NCBI RefSeq assembly: GCF_041860085.1
Contig: NZ_CP124747.1
Coordinates: 4,216,001-4,280,000 of the forward strand
Reading direction: 5' to 3'
Source of the DNA: Schlesneria sp. DSM 10557
Lineage (GTDB): Bacteria > Planctomycetota > Planctomycetia > Planctomycetales > Planctomycetaceae
DNA: 64,000 nt
Under the pieces are notes generated by a model, which was given only the letters and a program-made list of their open reading frames with translations, searched no databases and was not told the DNA's origin. Shown one piece after another: positions 20,048 through 28,837 of the stretch (position 1 is its first letter; the number at the start of each line of letters is the position of its first letter). A program made the position numbers and the translations under genes.

Positions 20048-20607
20048 TATCTTTGTGCCAATCGTGTTTCCGCGCGTTTTGATCCGTATTTCGCCGCCAT
20101 CTGCCAATGGAGCTTCGCGACCCCTGCCTTACCCGCTTTTTCGGCCTTGATTGCCAAGTCCTCAAACCGGGCCGCCTTCGCAGCCTGATCCACAGAACGA
20201 TCAGTCGTTGCCGAGGTTGGAACGTGGTCCGCGTCTCGGCGGGCTTTCAGGCGGGTCGCCAGGTTGGACGCGTGCGTCCCTGGTGAAATCGTTGTCTCGG
20301 GTGCGACGGGTGAAGAGGAATTGAGAATCGCTTCATCCATGGCCTGCAGGTCATGGATGAAGACCCTTGCCGACATTGAGGTGGCCTGTCGCGAGAAGCC
20401 ACGAGAGGTGACCGTCGGCAGGGGTCCGTTCTGGATCCGGCCGGATTGGGCCGAAGAAACCCCTCCCAGAAAAACTTCGCCGCGTTCAGGGACGGAAACG
20501 ACGGTGCCAACCCCCGTCTCGCTGACGACCGGCTGCTGCACCGTCAGTTGCGCAGAGGCGGTTCGAGCGACGAACAGTCCGATCGCCAGAAAACACCATA
20601 AACGCAT
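20047..20607 (-). CDS. Small secreted protein with C-terminal Sel1/TPR-like helix, unknown function
   Basis: 186 residues from the ATG at 20607, preceded by GGGAGG seven bases upstream. The start gives a clean signal peptide (MRLWCFLAIGLFVARTASA-Q). The middle is Ser/Thr/Pro-rich without a recognised domain. The last 50 residues (AARFEDLAIKAEKAGKAGVAKLHWQMAAKYGSK, given here as a general helix region) look like one or two TPR/Sel1-type helices. Its stop codon overlaps the nadC start, an odd pairing of an exported protein with a cytoplasmic NAD enzyme. I do not recognise the family. Confidence 0.65.
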   Translation of the reverse strand: MRLWCFLAIGLFVARTASAQLTVQQPVVSETGVGTVVSVPERGEVFLGGVSSAQSGRIQNGPLPTVTSRGFSRQATSMSARVFIHDLQAMDEAILNSSSPVAPETTISPGTHASNLATRLKARRDADHVPTSATTDRSVDQAAKAARFEDLAIKAEKAGKAGVAKLHWQMAAKYGSKRAETRLAQR

Positions 20608-20916
20608 GACTCGCCCTCCCGTTGCCAGTTTCCAGCAAAATTCTACAGCCATCGTTCCTTCGGTGACAATCCACATTCAGTAATCGGCAGAAACGATTCT
20701 GCTCGCGAGCTGCCTCCTTGAGGTAATCAGAGGATCTCCGAAGTGCGAAACAGTCCCGCGCGCGGCTCGTGTGGAATGGAAAGGACGTGCCGATGACGGG
20801 AGTTTCGTCCGCTCCTGAATCGGTGACGTCGCTCACGATTCCCGCCCTGTTTGGTTATCTTTACGCCACGTTCTCCAATCGAAGGCAGCATTCGTCACTT
20901 CAACAAGGAATCCACC
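20608..20916. other. Divergent intergenic region
   Basis: About 309 bases between the secreted-protein/nadC unit (-) and the sugar isomerase-like gene (+). Promoters for both are expected here. I see no strong dyad or RNA structure. Confidence 0.4.
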
Positions 20917-21729
20917 ATGGCTGCGTTTCAATACTGTCTGAATGCCAGCACGATTCGACCGACACCGATTCTGGACAAGATTCGTATCGCCGGAGAGGTG
21001 GGCTACGCTGCAATCGAACTCTGGCATGATGACATCGAGTCATACGTCGCGTCCGGCGGGAAACTGTCGGATATTAAAAAGGCACTCGCCGACCAGAATC
21101 TGGAACTTCCCACCACGATCTACCTGCGTGGCTGGTGTGATACGACTGGCGCAGAACACGCTGCGGGTCTCGACGAATGCAAAAAGCGTCTCGAGGATGC
21201 CGCCGCTCTCGGCGCGATCTATTCGATCGCCAGTCCGGCCGGTGGGAAAGTCGATGTCGCGCTCGCGGCGCGGAACTACGCCGAACTGCTCAACCTGGGC
21301 AAGTCGTTCGGCGTGAAGCCGGCCATGGAATATCTCGGCTTCGTCGAGCAGATCAATACGATCGAATCGGCTCTGGAGATCATGACGCTGTCGCAGCATC
21401 CTGACGCGACCATCATTGTCGATCCCTTCCACAATTTTCGCGGCGGGGGCGAATTCAGTTCTCTCAGTCTCCTGCGAGGTGATCAGATCGCGATCAGTCA
21501 CTTCAACGACACCCCCGCCAGCCCACCTCGCGAACAGCAGCACGACCACAGTCGCGTCCTCCCTGGCGAAGGCCATCTCGATCTCAAGCAGTGGATCAGC
21601 CTGCTCAAGCAGCAAGGCTATTCCCGCTGGCTGTCGCTGGAACTCTTCCGGGAAGATCTCTGGGCCCGTGATCCGAAAGAAGTGGCCCGGATTGGTCTCG
21701 AATCGATGAAGGCCGTCGTGGAAGGCTGA
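20917..21729 (+). CDS. Sugar phosphate isomerase/epimerase family TIM-barrel protein
   Basis: 270 residues from the ATG at 20917 (AAGGAA six bases upstream); an in-frame extension to 20851 is not protein-like. It belongs to the xylose isomerase-like TIM-barrel superfamily (AP endonuclease 2 fold; IolE/IolI/hydroxypyruvate isomerase relatives). Metal-site segments are visible: EYLGF (Glu), IIVDPFHNFRGGG (Asp/His), ISHFNDTP (His) and LPGEGHLDLKQW (Glu). Likely isomerises a sugar or inositol derivative in the cytoplasm; the substrate is not deducible. Followed by a hairpin and a repeat-rich gap. Confidence 0.88.
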   Translation: MAAFQYCLNASTIRPTPILDKIRIAGEVGYAAIELWHDDIESYVASGGKLSDIKKALADQNLELPTTIYLRGWCDTTGAEHAAGLDECKKRLEDAAALGAIYSIASPAGGKVDVALAARNYAELLNLGKSFGVKPAMEYLGFVEQINTIESALEIMTLSQHPDATIIVDPFHNFRGGGEFSSLSLLRGDQIAISHFNDTPASPPREQQHDHSRVLPGEGHLDLKQWISLLKQQGYSRWLSLELFREDLWARDPKEVARIGLESMKAVVEG

Positions 21730-21773
21730 TCAAGGTTCGACGGAACCGGAACTCAACCCCGCTGTCACACACT

Positions 21774-21810
21774 CGAGCCACGGTTCACTTACGCGTCGAA
21801 CCGTGGCTCG
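21774..21810 (+). terminator. Strong hairpin after the sugar isomerase gene
   Basis: CGAGCCACGGTTC (21774-21786) and GAACCGTGGCTCG (21798-21810) are exact reverse complements with an 11-base loop, 45 bases after the stop codon. There is no U-run, so termination or mRNA stabilisation are both possible. Confidence 0.5.
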
Positions 21811-21929
21811 GTGGTAAGCGCACCGTGAAGTAGGCCCCCGGGAAGGAACCACAGGGCCATGGGGACACTGCACACAAGGCCATTTTAGGGTGAGTGGCAC
21901 GCATCCATCGCCACTCCTCAAGTCAATGA

Positions 21930-22001
21930 CAACATCCGCAGATGGCGCAGATTCCAGGAACAGAAGTTTCATCTGCGAAAATCCGCGAAATCTGCGGACC
22001 A
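21930..22001. repeat. CGCAGATT-type intergenic repeat
   Basis: TCCGCAGATGGCGCAGATT on the left is mirrored on the right by CATCTGCGAAAATCCGCG then AAATCTGCGGACC. The units CGCAGAT/ATCTGCG occur several times in both orientations, forming an imperfect palindrome. This phrase-like pattern recalls dispersed intergenic repeats in other bacterial genomes, but copy number here cannot be known from one window. Confidence 0.5.
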
Positions 22002-22104
22002 AACTCTGGACACAGCATATTCTGTTGCGGCAATCTGCCTAGAACCTTACGGCCTAACTTAGCGCCATTCATCCATGTCCCCTCAACTTGGGCACACTGG
22101 AAAA

Positions 22105-22193
22105 CGTGGCACCGGCTTCCAACCGGTGGGTGCTGGGGTAGATGGGAGTCGGATCGAGCAGCCAACGGTCAGCGGCTGGAAGCCGCTGCCACG
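22105..22193. repeat. Long imperfect inverted repeat (possible dispersed element)
   Basis: The left arm CGTGGCACCGGCTTCCAACCGGT (given as positions 22105-22127) and the right arm 22171-22193 are reverse complements at about 20 of 23 positions. Each arm also contains its own small palindrome, CCGGCTTCCAACCGG and GCGGCTGGAAGCCGC. The 43-base spacer has no obvious structure. Confidence 0.55.
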
Positions 22194-22462
22194 GCGATTG
22201 CGATTTGACGTGGTGCCCATCTGCGGGCAAGAAACAGGGAGAAGTTCAATCTCAACGCTTTCGTTGTTTCGTCATTACTTCCGAGTCGGCCGCGTGCGCG
22301 GTGAGCGCTCGGTGATGATTCCCGGCCTCAGCCTTGGGGAATGTAGCGTAATCGACGTCGGCGTCTGTCTCGATCAACGCCGGTGGTCCTGTGCCTGACC
22401 CTGTCAGACTTGAACCCGACGCGATTCAGCGCTCTGATCGCGAGAGCCAATAGGGAAAACCC

Positions 22463-22885
22463 TCAAGACGCTTCGCCAGGCAGCTTCCCCCGCCCCGGCA
22501 AACGGGGTGGGGCGACGACGAAGGAAATGAAGACGAGCAATCCAAATAGCGAGTAGACCGTCGTGAAGGCCCACTGCGGTGCTTCGTAGAACAGCCAGTT
22601 GTGGACAAGATTCGCAATAAAATCGCCCGAGTAGGTTTGTTCCCCGGCCAGCGACCTCAGTTTCTGCTCCCAGACTGTCAGCGGGCAGGGAATACCCGCC
22701 CAGGCTTCCGCCACCACGATCCCGATCATCGCGAGATGGCCACAGCGCCACCAGAAATTTCGTACCCATTGCTGCCCTCGCAAGATGCCGATCCAGGTCA
22801 GCGGCAACCCGAGTACGACAGTCAGCGCGTAGGCCATATGAAACAGCACAACAGCGTCAGCGGCGAATCGATACAAGAGTGACAT
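22463..22885 (-). CDS. DUF2784 family membrane protein
   Basis: 140 residues with four hydrophobic segments (about 9-32, 45-65, 88-100 and 105-126). The sequence pattern LVVLFHMAY-type helix, then FWWRCGHLAMIGIVVAEAW, GIPCPLTVWEQKLR and FIANLVHNWLFYEAP, matches the DUF2784 family of small inner-membrane proteins. The function of the family is unknown. It lies 173 bases downstream of dnaE on the same strand, beyond a GC-rich hairpin, so separate transcription is likely. Confidence 0.8.
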   Translation of the reverse strand: MSLLYRFAADAVVLFHMAYALTVVLGLPLTWIGILRGQQWVRNFWWRCGHLAMIGIVVAEAWAGIPCPLTVWEQKLRSLAGEQTYSGDFIANLVHNWLFYEAPQWAFTTVYSLFGLLVFISFVVAPPRLPGRGKLPGEAS

Positions 22886-22948
22886 AAGATTAAAGACGCG
22901 CGCCGATGTGACTTTATTCCCGACGACTATTCCCGGCGGTTCAAAACC

Positions 22949-22976
22949 CGGGGCCGCTTGGGCCAGTCTGGCCCCG
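22949..22976 (-). terminator. Probable terminator of dnaE
   Basis: Read on the minus strand, CGGGGCC (from 22976) pairs with GGCCCCG (22955-22949) and is followed by GGTTTTG. A second dyad, GGGCCAG-T-CTGGCCC (22960-22974), lies inside. The hairpin starts about 83 bases after the dnaE stop codon. Confidence 0.5.
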
Positions 22977-23058
22977 CGCCGGCGCCCCGTGATTAAAGCA
23001 CTTGTCCACCCCTTTCGAGGTTGTCGATTTGCTGGATCCGACGGCCCGATGCAAGCCG

Positions 23059-26000
23059 TTAGCGACCCACACTCTGTCCGACCGCTTTCTTCTTCAGGTC
23101 GGCGACGAAGCGGATGTTCTCTTCCCCCAGTGTCTCGGTCAGTTCCCGACGCATCTCACGGTTCACGCTGATCTTCTGCTCCAGCGGCTTGTGTGTCACG
23201 TAGCGGCAGCGACTTTTTCCTTCTTCCTTGGCGTCCACGACCAGCACAATTTCGGCTTTGCCGGGCGTCTTCTGGATGATATCACGAACCCGTTCGATGA
23301 CGCGGAGATCGTGCAGCCCCTTCTGGAACTTGATCAGAACCTGCTTTGTGAATTCCTTCTCGACTTCTTCGAGTGTCCACATCGCATCCACGATCACGTT
23401 CGGTTCACGGCTGCGTTTGTCGACTTTCCCCCGCACGAACCGAACTTGCTCCTGTTCGACTTTTTCCCCCAGTCGGGCAAATTCTTCCGGCCACATAATG
23501 CACCGCACCACGCCGGTCGGATCTTCAAAATCGAAGTTCACATACTTGGTGTGACCATTGCGACTCGGCTTCTTCGTCTGAGCCTTCTTGATGGCCGAAA
23601 CCATCCCGCCGAGGATCACTTCCTCATTTTCCCCCGCGTCGATCAACTCTTTCACCTGATGAGTCGAGAACTGTTTGATCGTGAACGCCATCTCAGCCAG
23701 GGGATGTGACGTCAGGAAGAAACCGAGCGCCTCTTTCTCGAAGGCCAGCATCTCCCGTTTGGACCATTCCGGAACTTCCGGCATCGTCGAAGGTGCCGCA
23801 CCGGGGGCCGTGACTTCTTCGTCGTCATCTCCGCCGAAGAGGTTTTTCTGTCCCCGCTGCTTGTCACGCTGAATGGCCGCAGCACCCTGGACCGCCCGCT
23901 CAATCACCGCAAACTGTTGTGCACGGTGTCCTCCCAGACAATCGAGCGCACCCGCTTTGACAAGAAGTTCCAGAACCCCCTTCGTCACCTGCTTGGAATC
24001 ACAGCGTTCTGCGATCGAGAAGACGTCTTTGTAGGGGCCATTCTGATTCCGCTCGGCGATAATAGCACCGATCGCCCCTTCCCCGACCCCTTTGATCGCT
24101 CCCAGTCCGAAGGTGAGCTTGTCCCCCAGCACCGAGAACTCAACGTCACCGACATTGATATCGGGGGGCAGGATGGTGATCCCCATGCGACGGCAGTCAT
24201 CGACGTGTTCGACCAGCTTGTCCGTTTCGCCCAGTTCGCACGACAGCAGCGCGGCCATGAACTCCTGGGGATAGTGGGCTTTCAGATAGGCCGTCTGATA
24301 AGCCACCGCCCCGTAGGCCGTACTGTGACTTTTGTTGAAGCCGTAGCCAGCGAACTTTTCAATCATTTCGAACAGTTCAACGGCTTTATCTGAGGCCAGA
24401 TTGTTTTGGCTGGCCCCTTCCAGGAACTGGGCGCGATACTTGGCAATCGTTTCCAGCTTTTTCTTACTGATCGCCTTAATACACTGATACGACTGGGGTA
24501 GTTCGATGCCCCCCAGCCGGTTCAGGATCCGCATCACCTGCTCCTGGTAAACCATGACGCCATAGGTCTCATCCAGAATGGCGTCGATGATCGGATGCAG
24601 TCGGGGCAGCGGTTGCCGTTTGTGCTTGACCTCCACATACGTCATCACCATCCCCCCTTCCAGGGGACCGGGACGATACAGCGCCGAGGTCGCGATGATG
24701 TCGGCAAACTTGTCCGGCTTCATCTTGGTGAGCAGGTCACGCATCCCGCCGGATTCGAGCTGGAAGATCCCTTTGGTTTCCCCCCGCTGCAAGAGTGCGA
24801 AGGTCGCCTTGTCATCCAGCGGCAGCTTCACCGGGTCGATCTCGATACCCCGGTGCTTTTTCACATTCTTCACCGCCTTGTCGAGAATGGTCAGGTTCCG
24901 CAGACCGAGGAAGTCCATCTTGAGCAGACCGGCTTTCTCGACGGTCGGACCTTCCCACTGCGTAATGACGTCGGTCTTGCCACTGATCGTTTGCAGAGGA
25001 ATGTACTGGGAAATCGGCTGATCAGAGACCACGACCCCTGCCGCATGGGTTCCCGCACTGCGCGCAAGCCCTTCGATCTGCTTTGCCAGGTCCAGAACTT
25101 CACGAATCTTGGGATCGCTGTTGTAAAGTTCCTTGAGCTCAGCACTTTCCGCGATTGCTTCATCGAGAGTGATGTTCAGCGTTTCCGGAACCATCTTCGC
25201 AATGACGTCAACATCCTTCGGGGGGATGGACAGAACGCGAGCGACGTCGCGAATCGCCGCCTTCGCCTTCAGCGTTCCAAAAGTTCCAATCTGCGAAACG
25301 TTGGCGGAACCATACTTTTGCTTGGTGTAGTCGATGACCAGTTGCCGACGATCGCGGCAGAAGTCGATATCGATATCGGGCGGTTCGGTTCGGCTGGGGT
25401 CCAGGAATCGTTCAAACAGCAAGTCGTATTCGAGCGGGCAGACGTGGCTCAGCCTGAGTACATACGCCACCAGTGCTCCACACGCCGATCCACGGGCACT
25501 GCAGGGAATCCCCTGTTCCACGGCGAATCGCACGAAGTCCCAGACGATCAGGAAGTAGCTCGCATAGCCCATCTTCTCGATCACAGCCAACTCGAACTCG
25601 GCCCGCTCGCGATGGGCGTCCGTGATCCCATCTTTGCCGTATCGGAACTCCATCCCTTCGTAGACAAGTTCACGCAGGTATTCGATGTCGCGTTTGCCGC
25701 CGGGTGGCTGGAAGACCGGATAGTGACGCGACTTCAGGTCGAGCTGAATATCGATTCGATTGGCGATCTCCTGCGAGCGGGCGACCGCATCTTCGAACCC
25801 GGGAAACGCCGCGTACATTTCTTCCGGAGTACGGACGAACAACTGGTCGGTGTCCATCTTCATCCGTGAGATGTCAGACCGTTCAACCTTCGTATTGACG
25901 CACAGCAGCACGTCGTGCATCGCAGCATCAGACTGGTTCAGATAGTGAGCGTCGTTGGTCGCGACGAGGGGCAGCCCCATCCGGTTCGCGAGATCGACTG

Positions 26001-26610
26001 TCATATCCATACACTGCTTCTGAATGGCGAAGCCGGCGTTCTGGATCTCCATGTAAAGCCGATCGCCAAAGACCTTGGAGTACCAGGCCGTTAACCGCTC
26101 GGCTTCCTCATCCTTGCCAGCCAGCAGCAACTGCGAAAGCTCACCTGCGGCGCAACCGGACAGCAGAATCAGTCCTTCGCTGTGCGCTTCGAGAATTTCC
26201 TTATCGATACGAGGGCGATGATAAAAGCCTTCGAGGAACGCCGCCGAAGAGAGCTTCACAAGGTTCTGAAACCCCACTGCGTTCATGGCCAGCAGAGTCA
26301 AATGGTAACAGGCATCCTTGACCCCTCGCGCCCCCGATTTATCAAAGCGGGACCCCGGAGCGATGTACGCTTCCAGACCCAGGATCGGATTGATACTCGC
26401 GCCACGGCACTCGTTATAGAACTCCAGTGCCCCATACAGGTTTCCGTGGTCGGTAATCGCGAGCGCATTCATCCCCGCGTTCTTCACCTTTTTGACCACC
26501 TGATCAACACGATTCGCCCCATCCAGCAAGCTGTAGTGAGTATGGCAGTGCAGATGAGCGAATTGCAGAGACGGGGCAGGAGAAGCAAGGGCGGGCGAGG
26601 CGTCGGACAT
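23059..26610 (-). CDS. dnaE: DNA polymerase III alpha subunit
   Basis: 1183 residues, the replicative polymerase catalytic subunit. N-terminal PHP domain opens with HLHCHTHYSLLDG (about 19-31). The polymerase active-site signature PDIDIDF lies at about 411-417, with the third catalytic Asp in the following palm. The finger and beta-binding regions are intact; a helix-hairpin-helix region is seen around LGAIKGVGEGAIGAI, and a C-terminal OB-fold (VILGGMVSAIKKAQTKK...YVNFDFEDPTG) is present. Length and domain order match the DnaE1 type. Single gene, no dnaQ or dnaN nearby. Confidence 0.97.
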   Translation of the reverse strand: MSDASPALASPAPSLQFAHLHCHTHYSLLDGANRVDQVVKKVKNAGMNALAITDHGNLYGALEFYNECRGASINPILGLEAYIAPGSRFDKSGARGVKDACYHLTLLAMNAVGFQNLVKLSSAAFLEGFYHRPRIDKEILEAHSEGLILLSGCAAGELSQLLLAGKDEEAERLTAWYSKVFGDRLYMEIQNAGFAIQKQCMDMTVDLANRMGLPLVATNDAHYLNQSDAAMHDVLLCVNTKVERSDISRMKMDTDQLFVRTPEEMYAAFPGFEDAVARSQEIANRIDIQLDLKSRHYPVFQPPGGKRDIEYLRELVYEGMEFRYGKDGITDAHRERAEFELAVIEKMGYASYFLIVWDFVRFAVEQGIPCSARGSACGALVAYVLRLSHVCPLEYDLLFERFLDPSRTEPPDIDIDFCRDRRQLVIDYTKQKYGSANVSQIGTFGTLKAKAAIRDVARVLSIPPKDVDVIAKMVPETLNITLDEAIAESAELKELYNSDPKIREVLDLAKQIEGLARSAGTHAAGVVVSDQPISQYIPLQTISGKTDVITQWEGPTVEKAGLLKMDFLGLRNLTILDKAVKNVKKHRGIEIDPVKLPLDDKATFALLQRGETKGIFQLESGGMRDLLTKMKPDKFADIIATSALYRPGPLEGGMVMTYVEVKHKRQPLPRLHPIIDAILDETYGVMVYQEQVMRILNRLGGIELPQSYQCIKAISKKKLETIAKYRAQFLEGASQNNLASDKAVELFEMIEKFAGYGFNKSHSTAYGAVAYQTAYLKAHYPQEFMAALLSCELGETDKLVEHVDDCRRMGITILPPDINVGDVEFSVLGDKLTFGLGAIKGVGEGAIGAIIAERNQNGPYKDVFSIAERCDSKQVTKGVLELLVKAGALDCLGGHRAQQFAVIERAVQGAAAIQRDKQRGQKNLFGGDDDEEVTAPGAAPSTMPEVPEWSKREMLAFEKEALGFFLTSHPLAEMAFTIKQFSTHQVKELIDAGENEEVILGGMVSAIKKAQTKKPSRNGHTKYVNFDFEDPTGVVRCIMWPEEFARLGEKVEQEQVRFVRGKVDKRSREPNVIVDAMWTLEEVEKEFTKQVLIKFQKGLHDLRVIERVRDIIQKTPGKAEIVLVVDAKEEGKSRCRYVTHKPLEQKISVNREMRRELTETLGEENIRFVADLKKKAVGQSVGR

Positions 26611-27261
26611 GAGGGGCTTTCATTCCGCAGGGCAGAAATCGGAATTCGTGGTCGATCGACACCGGAGTCGTCTCCGGACTGTCGTCTCTAAAATCGAGAA
26701 GTCGGCAATTGTAACTTGAACCTGCTCAGGGCAAAGCGAACGACTTTCGGGTCATTCCGGAAGAATTCTCTCCCCGGAAATTTTCTCGTCGGAGAAGTTG
26801 CGGGAAATCGACCGCTCGCGTCATCGCGGGTTCGCAGCGACGCTGAGGGGACGTTCTGCGGTGGCAGCAAATTCAGATTATTCCCTGACCTTGCCACACC
26901 CTCTCCGAAAATGCAAGCCGGCTGAATTTTCCCCGTTGCTCCTGCAGCAACGCACAGACGCCTGAACGTCGCCTCTGCCCCTCGCGACGACCGGGACCGG
27001 CGGCTCCCAACGAAGTTCCTTGAGGGAACGGGACGTGGCCAACGGCTCTACCCGAAACTGACAGTTCCTTCAAGTACTTGACTACTCTTGAGTTACTCTA
27101 AGGCACAGTCGATATGATGTAGACGGACACCCTCCCGCAGGATCCGCGGAACCTGGCCTCCGACCCCTTCTCCTCCAACCGATTCGAGCATTCTTTTCCA
27201 TTCACAAAAATTTTTGCGTGAGATTCCGGTTCTAGCGGACATTGTTTCTGTGGGAGGTTTT
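26611..27261. other. Divergent intergenic region with two perfect palindromes
   Basis: 651 bases between dnaE (-) and the sigma factor (+). It contains TCAAGTACTTGA (27070-27081), the direct repeat TTGACTACTC/TTGAGTTACTC just after it, and CAAAAATTTTTG (27205-27216). A GGAAC (27025-27029) with CTCTA (27046-27050) could be an ECF-type promoter. No gene is supported. Confidence 0.5.
27070..27081. promoter_or_regulatory. 12-bp perfect palindrome upstream of sigma factor
   Basis: TCAAGTACTTGA is self-complementary and is followed directly by two near-identical ten-base repeats, TTGACTACTC and TTGAGTTACTC. It lies about 180 bases before the sigma factor start. A regulator binding site is possible. 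Confidence 0.3.
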
Positions 27262-27777
27262 GTGAATCGGAACGAGGAATTTATCAAACTTCTCACGTCA
27301 TCTCAGTCGGCGTTGTACGCCTGCATTCTTGCGCTGCTTCCCGACCGGGTCGCCGCTCAGGACATCCTGCAGGAGACGAATCTGACATTGTGGCGAAAAA
27401 TGGACGAGTTTGAGATCGGCACGAACTTCATGGCATGGGCGACCCGCATTGCGAGATACCATATTCTGAACTACCGCCGCCGGCTCTCTCGTGATCGACG
27501 CGTATTCGATGAACCGCTTTTTGAGGAACTGTGTGAGATTCAATCGGAGCGGTGCGACGATGCGAACGCGTACTCAGACGCGCTGCGGCGATGCCTGGCG
27601 AGACTCCCTGCTGATCAGCGGGAACTTCTGATGAGCCGATATTCATCAGGGGGCTCCGTCAAGCAGATCGCCGAATCGCGTCAACAATCCGTGGGTGCCA
27701 TATCTCAGGCCCTCTATCGAATCCGGGAAACTCTGGTGAACTGCGTTTCCCAGCAGGTTCAGGGGAGAGAATCGTGA
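27262..27777 (+). CDS. ECF-type RNA polymerase sigma factor
   Basis: 171 residues from the GTG at 27262, preferred because GGGAGG lies directly upstream (4-base spacing) and the product opens with NRNEEFIKLLTSSQ, typical for this group. A TTG at 27214 would add 16 residues. Sigma region 2 spans DRVAAQDILQETNLTLWRKM to FMAWATRIARYHILNYRRR. Region 4 spans LPADQRELLMSRYSSGGSVKQIAE to SQALYRIRETL. The type with a 'planctomycete/verrucomicrobial' short region-2 linker is usually paired with an anti-sigma-like membrane protein, as here: the next gene overlaps its stop codon. Confidence 0.92.
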   Translation: MNRNEEFIKLLTSSQSALYACILALLPDRVAAQDILQETNLTLWRKMDEFEIGTNFMAWATRIARYHILNYRRRLSRDRRVFDEPLFEELCEIQSERCDDANAYSDALRRCLARLPADQRELLMSRYSSGGSVKQIAESRQQSVGAISQALYRIRETLVNCVSQQVQGRES

Positions 27778-28754
27778 CAGACTCCAATTCCACTCCGCTG
27801 CGTGAACTTCTGTCAAAATTGACAGACGAATCCCTGGCGGTCGACGAAGTCGAACAGCTCAACACGCTGCTGAAACACGATCCGATCTCACAACAGCAGT
27901 ACCTGGACCACATGCTGATTCATGGTCTGTTACAACACGAGTTCCAGCAGCCGGAAACAGGCTTGATTCAGTCTGGTGAGTTCCTCTCCGCCCCTGAGCC
28001 ACTCCCGGCAGCGACGGTCGGGACAACGGTTGTACCGCCTGCCAGACAAGTCGCCCGTCCCCTCGAATGGCGACGTGTCGTGGAACTCGGGACGCCGCTC
28101 TCACTTGCCGCCATGGTGCTGCTTGTCATCGGCTGGTCCTTCTGGCAGCCGTCCGCCAACATGGATTCGCACCAGTCCCTGCAGATGACCGACCCCGGGT
28201 TTGAGCAGGGTCTGGTCTCGGATATTCGTGTGCAGCCGAATATCTGGTACGGAGACGATGTTGACGTCGTCGAACGGCACTCGGACATCGTCCCCCTGGA
28301 GGGGAATCAGATGTTGCGCTTCGTAAAATCGACATCCGCACCCGAGCGCGGGTGTGAGATTTATCAGATCATTCCCCTCGACTCTCTCGATCTGAAAGGG
28401 GAGCCGCGACTGATTGAAGCCTCTGCATTCTTCAATGCCACCGACGACGATCTCGAAGAGAACAAGTTTGCTTTTGAAATCGCGCTGTTCGCTCTCGCTG
28501 CCGATCCCTCGCAGCATTCGCACACCTGGCCCATGCAGAAAGGAAATGCTCTGATGTTCGGCGGTTCGCAGTTGCCCGCCGACACCGACTCGAAGTCCTG
28601 GCAGCAGTTGAAGACCCAGCTCTCATTACCACCAGAAACGCGGTATCTGGTGGTCCAGCTGGCGGTCATTTGTACGGACGAAGATGAAGAGCTGGGTGAG
28701 TTCCCCGGCCAGTTTGTGGATGATGTGAAGGTGAATCTTGTGAGTTTACGTTAG
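27774..28754 (+). CDS. Single-span membrane protein paired with the sigma factor (putative anti-sigma factor)
   Basis: 326 residues, GTG start at 27774 overlapping the sigma stop codon by four bases (GTGA). The N-terminal 100 residues are cytoplasmic and helical (LLSKLTDESLAVDEVEQLNTLL), as in anti-sigma factors of this group; one membrane span lies at about 108-126. The remaining 200 residues are outside and read as a beta-sandwich-like domain (FEIALFALAAD, TRYLVVQLAVICTDEDEE, VDDVKVNLV). No zinc-binding HxxxCxxC motif is present, so it is not a ZAS-type anti-sigma factor. Role inferred from position and layout. The efflux genes start 83 bases later. Confidence 0.75.
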   Translation: MTDSNSTPLRELLSKLTDESLAVDEVEQLNTLLKHDPISQQQYLDHMLIHGLLQHEFQQPETGLIQSGEFLSAPEPLPAATVGTTVVPPARQVARPLEWRRVVELGTPLSLAAMVLLVIGWSFWQPSANMDSHQSLQMTDPGFEQGLVSDIRVQPNIWYGDDVDVVERHSDIVPLEGNQMLRFVKSTSAPERGCEIYQIIPLDSLDLKGEPRLIEASAFFNATDDDLEENKFAFEIALFALAADPSQHSHTWPMQKGNALMFGGSQLPADTDSKSWQQLKTQLSLPPETRYLVVQLAVICTDEDEELGEFPGQFVDDVKVNLVSLR

Positions 28755-28837
28755 CGTGCGGGTCATTCTCCCTACGGGGATGTTGGAGCCGTTCGAAGGC
28801 ATCGTACAGTGAAATTCAACCAGAGGTCGAATCAGAG

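Larger units (their letters stand above)
21730..22462. other. Repeat-rich intergenic region, 733 bases
   Basis: No gene is supported. It carries four structured elements: a 13-bp inverted repeat (21774-21810), a 7-bp hairpin GAGTGGC/GCCACTC (21892-21916), a CGCAGATT-type imperfect palindrome (about 21930-22001), and a long imperfect inverted repeat (22105-22193). The rest shows no coding character. Confidence 0.6.

Noticed and set aside
24595..25869. Plus-strand open frame of 424 codons across dnaE
   Set aside because: Antisense shadow of a certain essential gene; composition is Arg/His-rich with no domain.
27021..27050. ECF-type promoter GGAAC...CTCTA as an autoregulatory site
   Set aside because: Both boxes are short and the spacing is only 15; not enough to call without start-site data.
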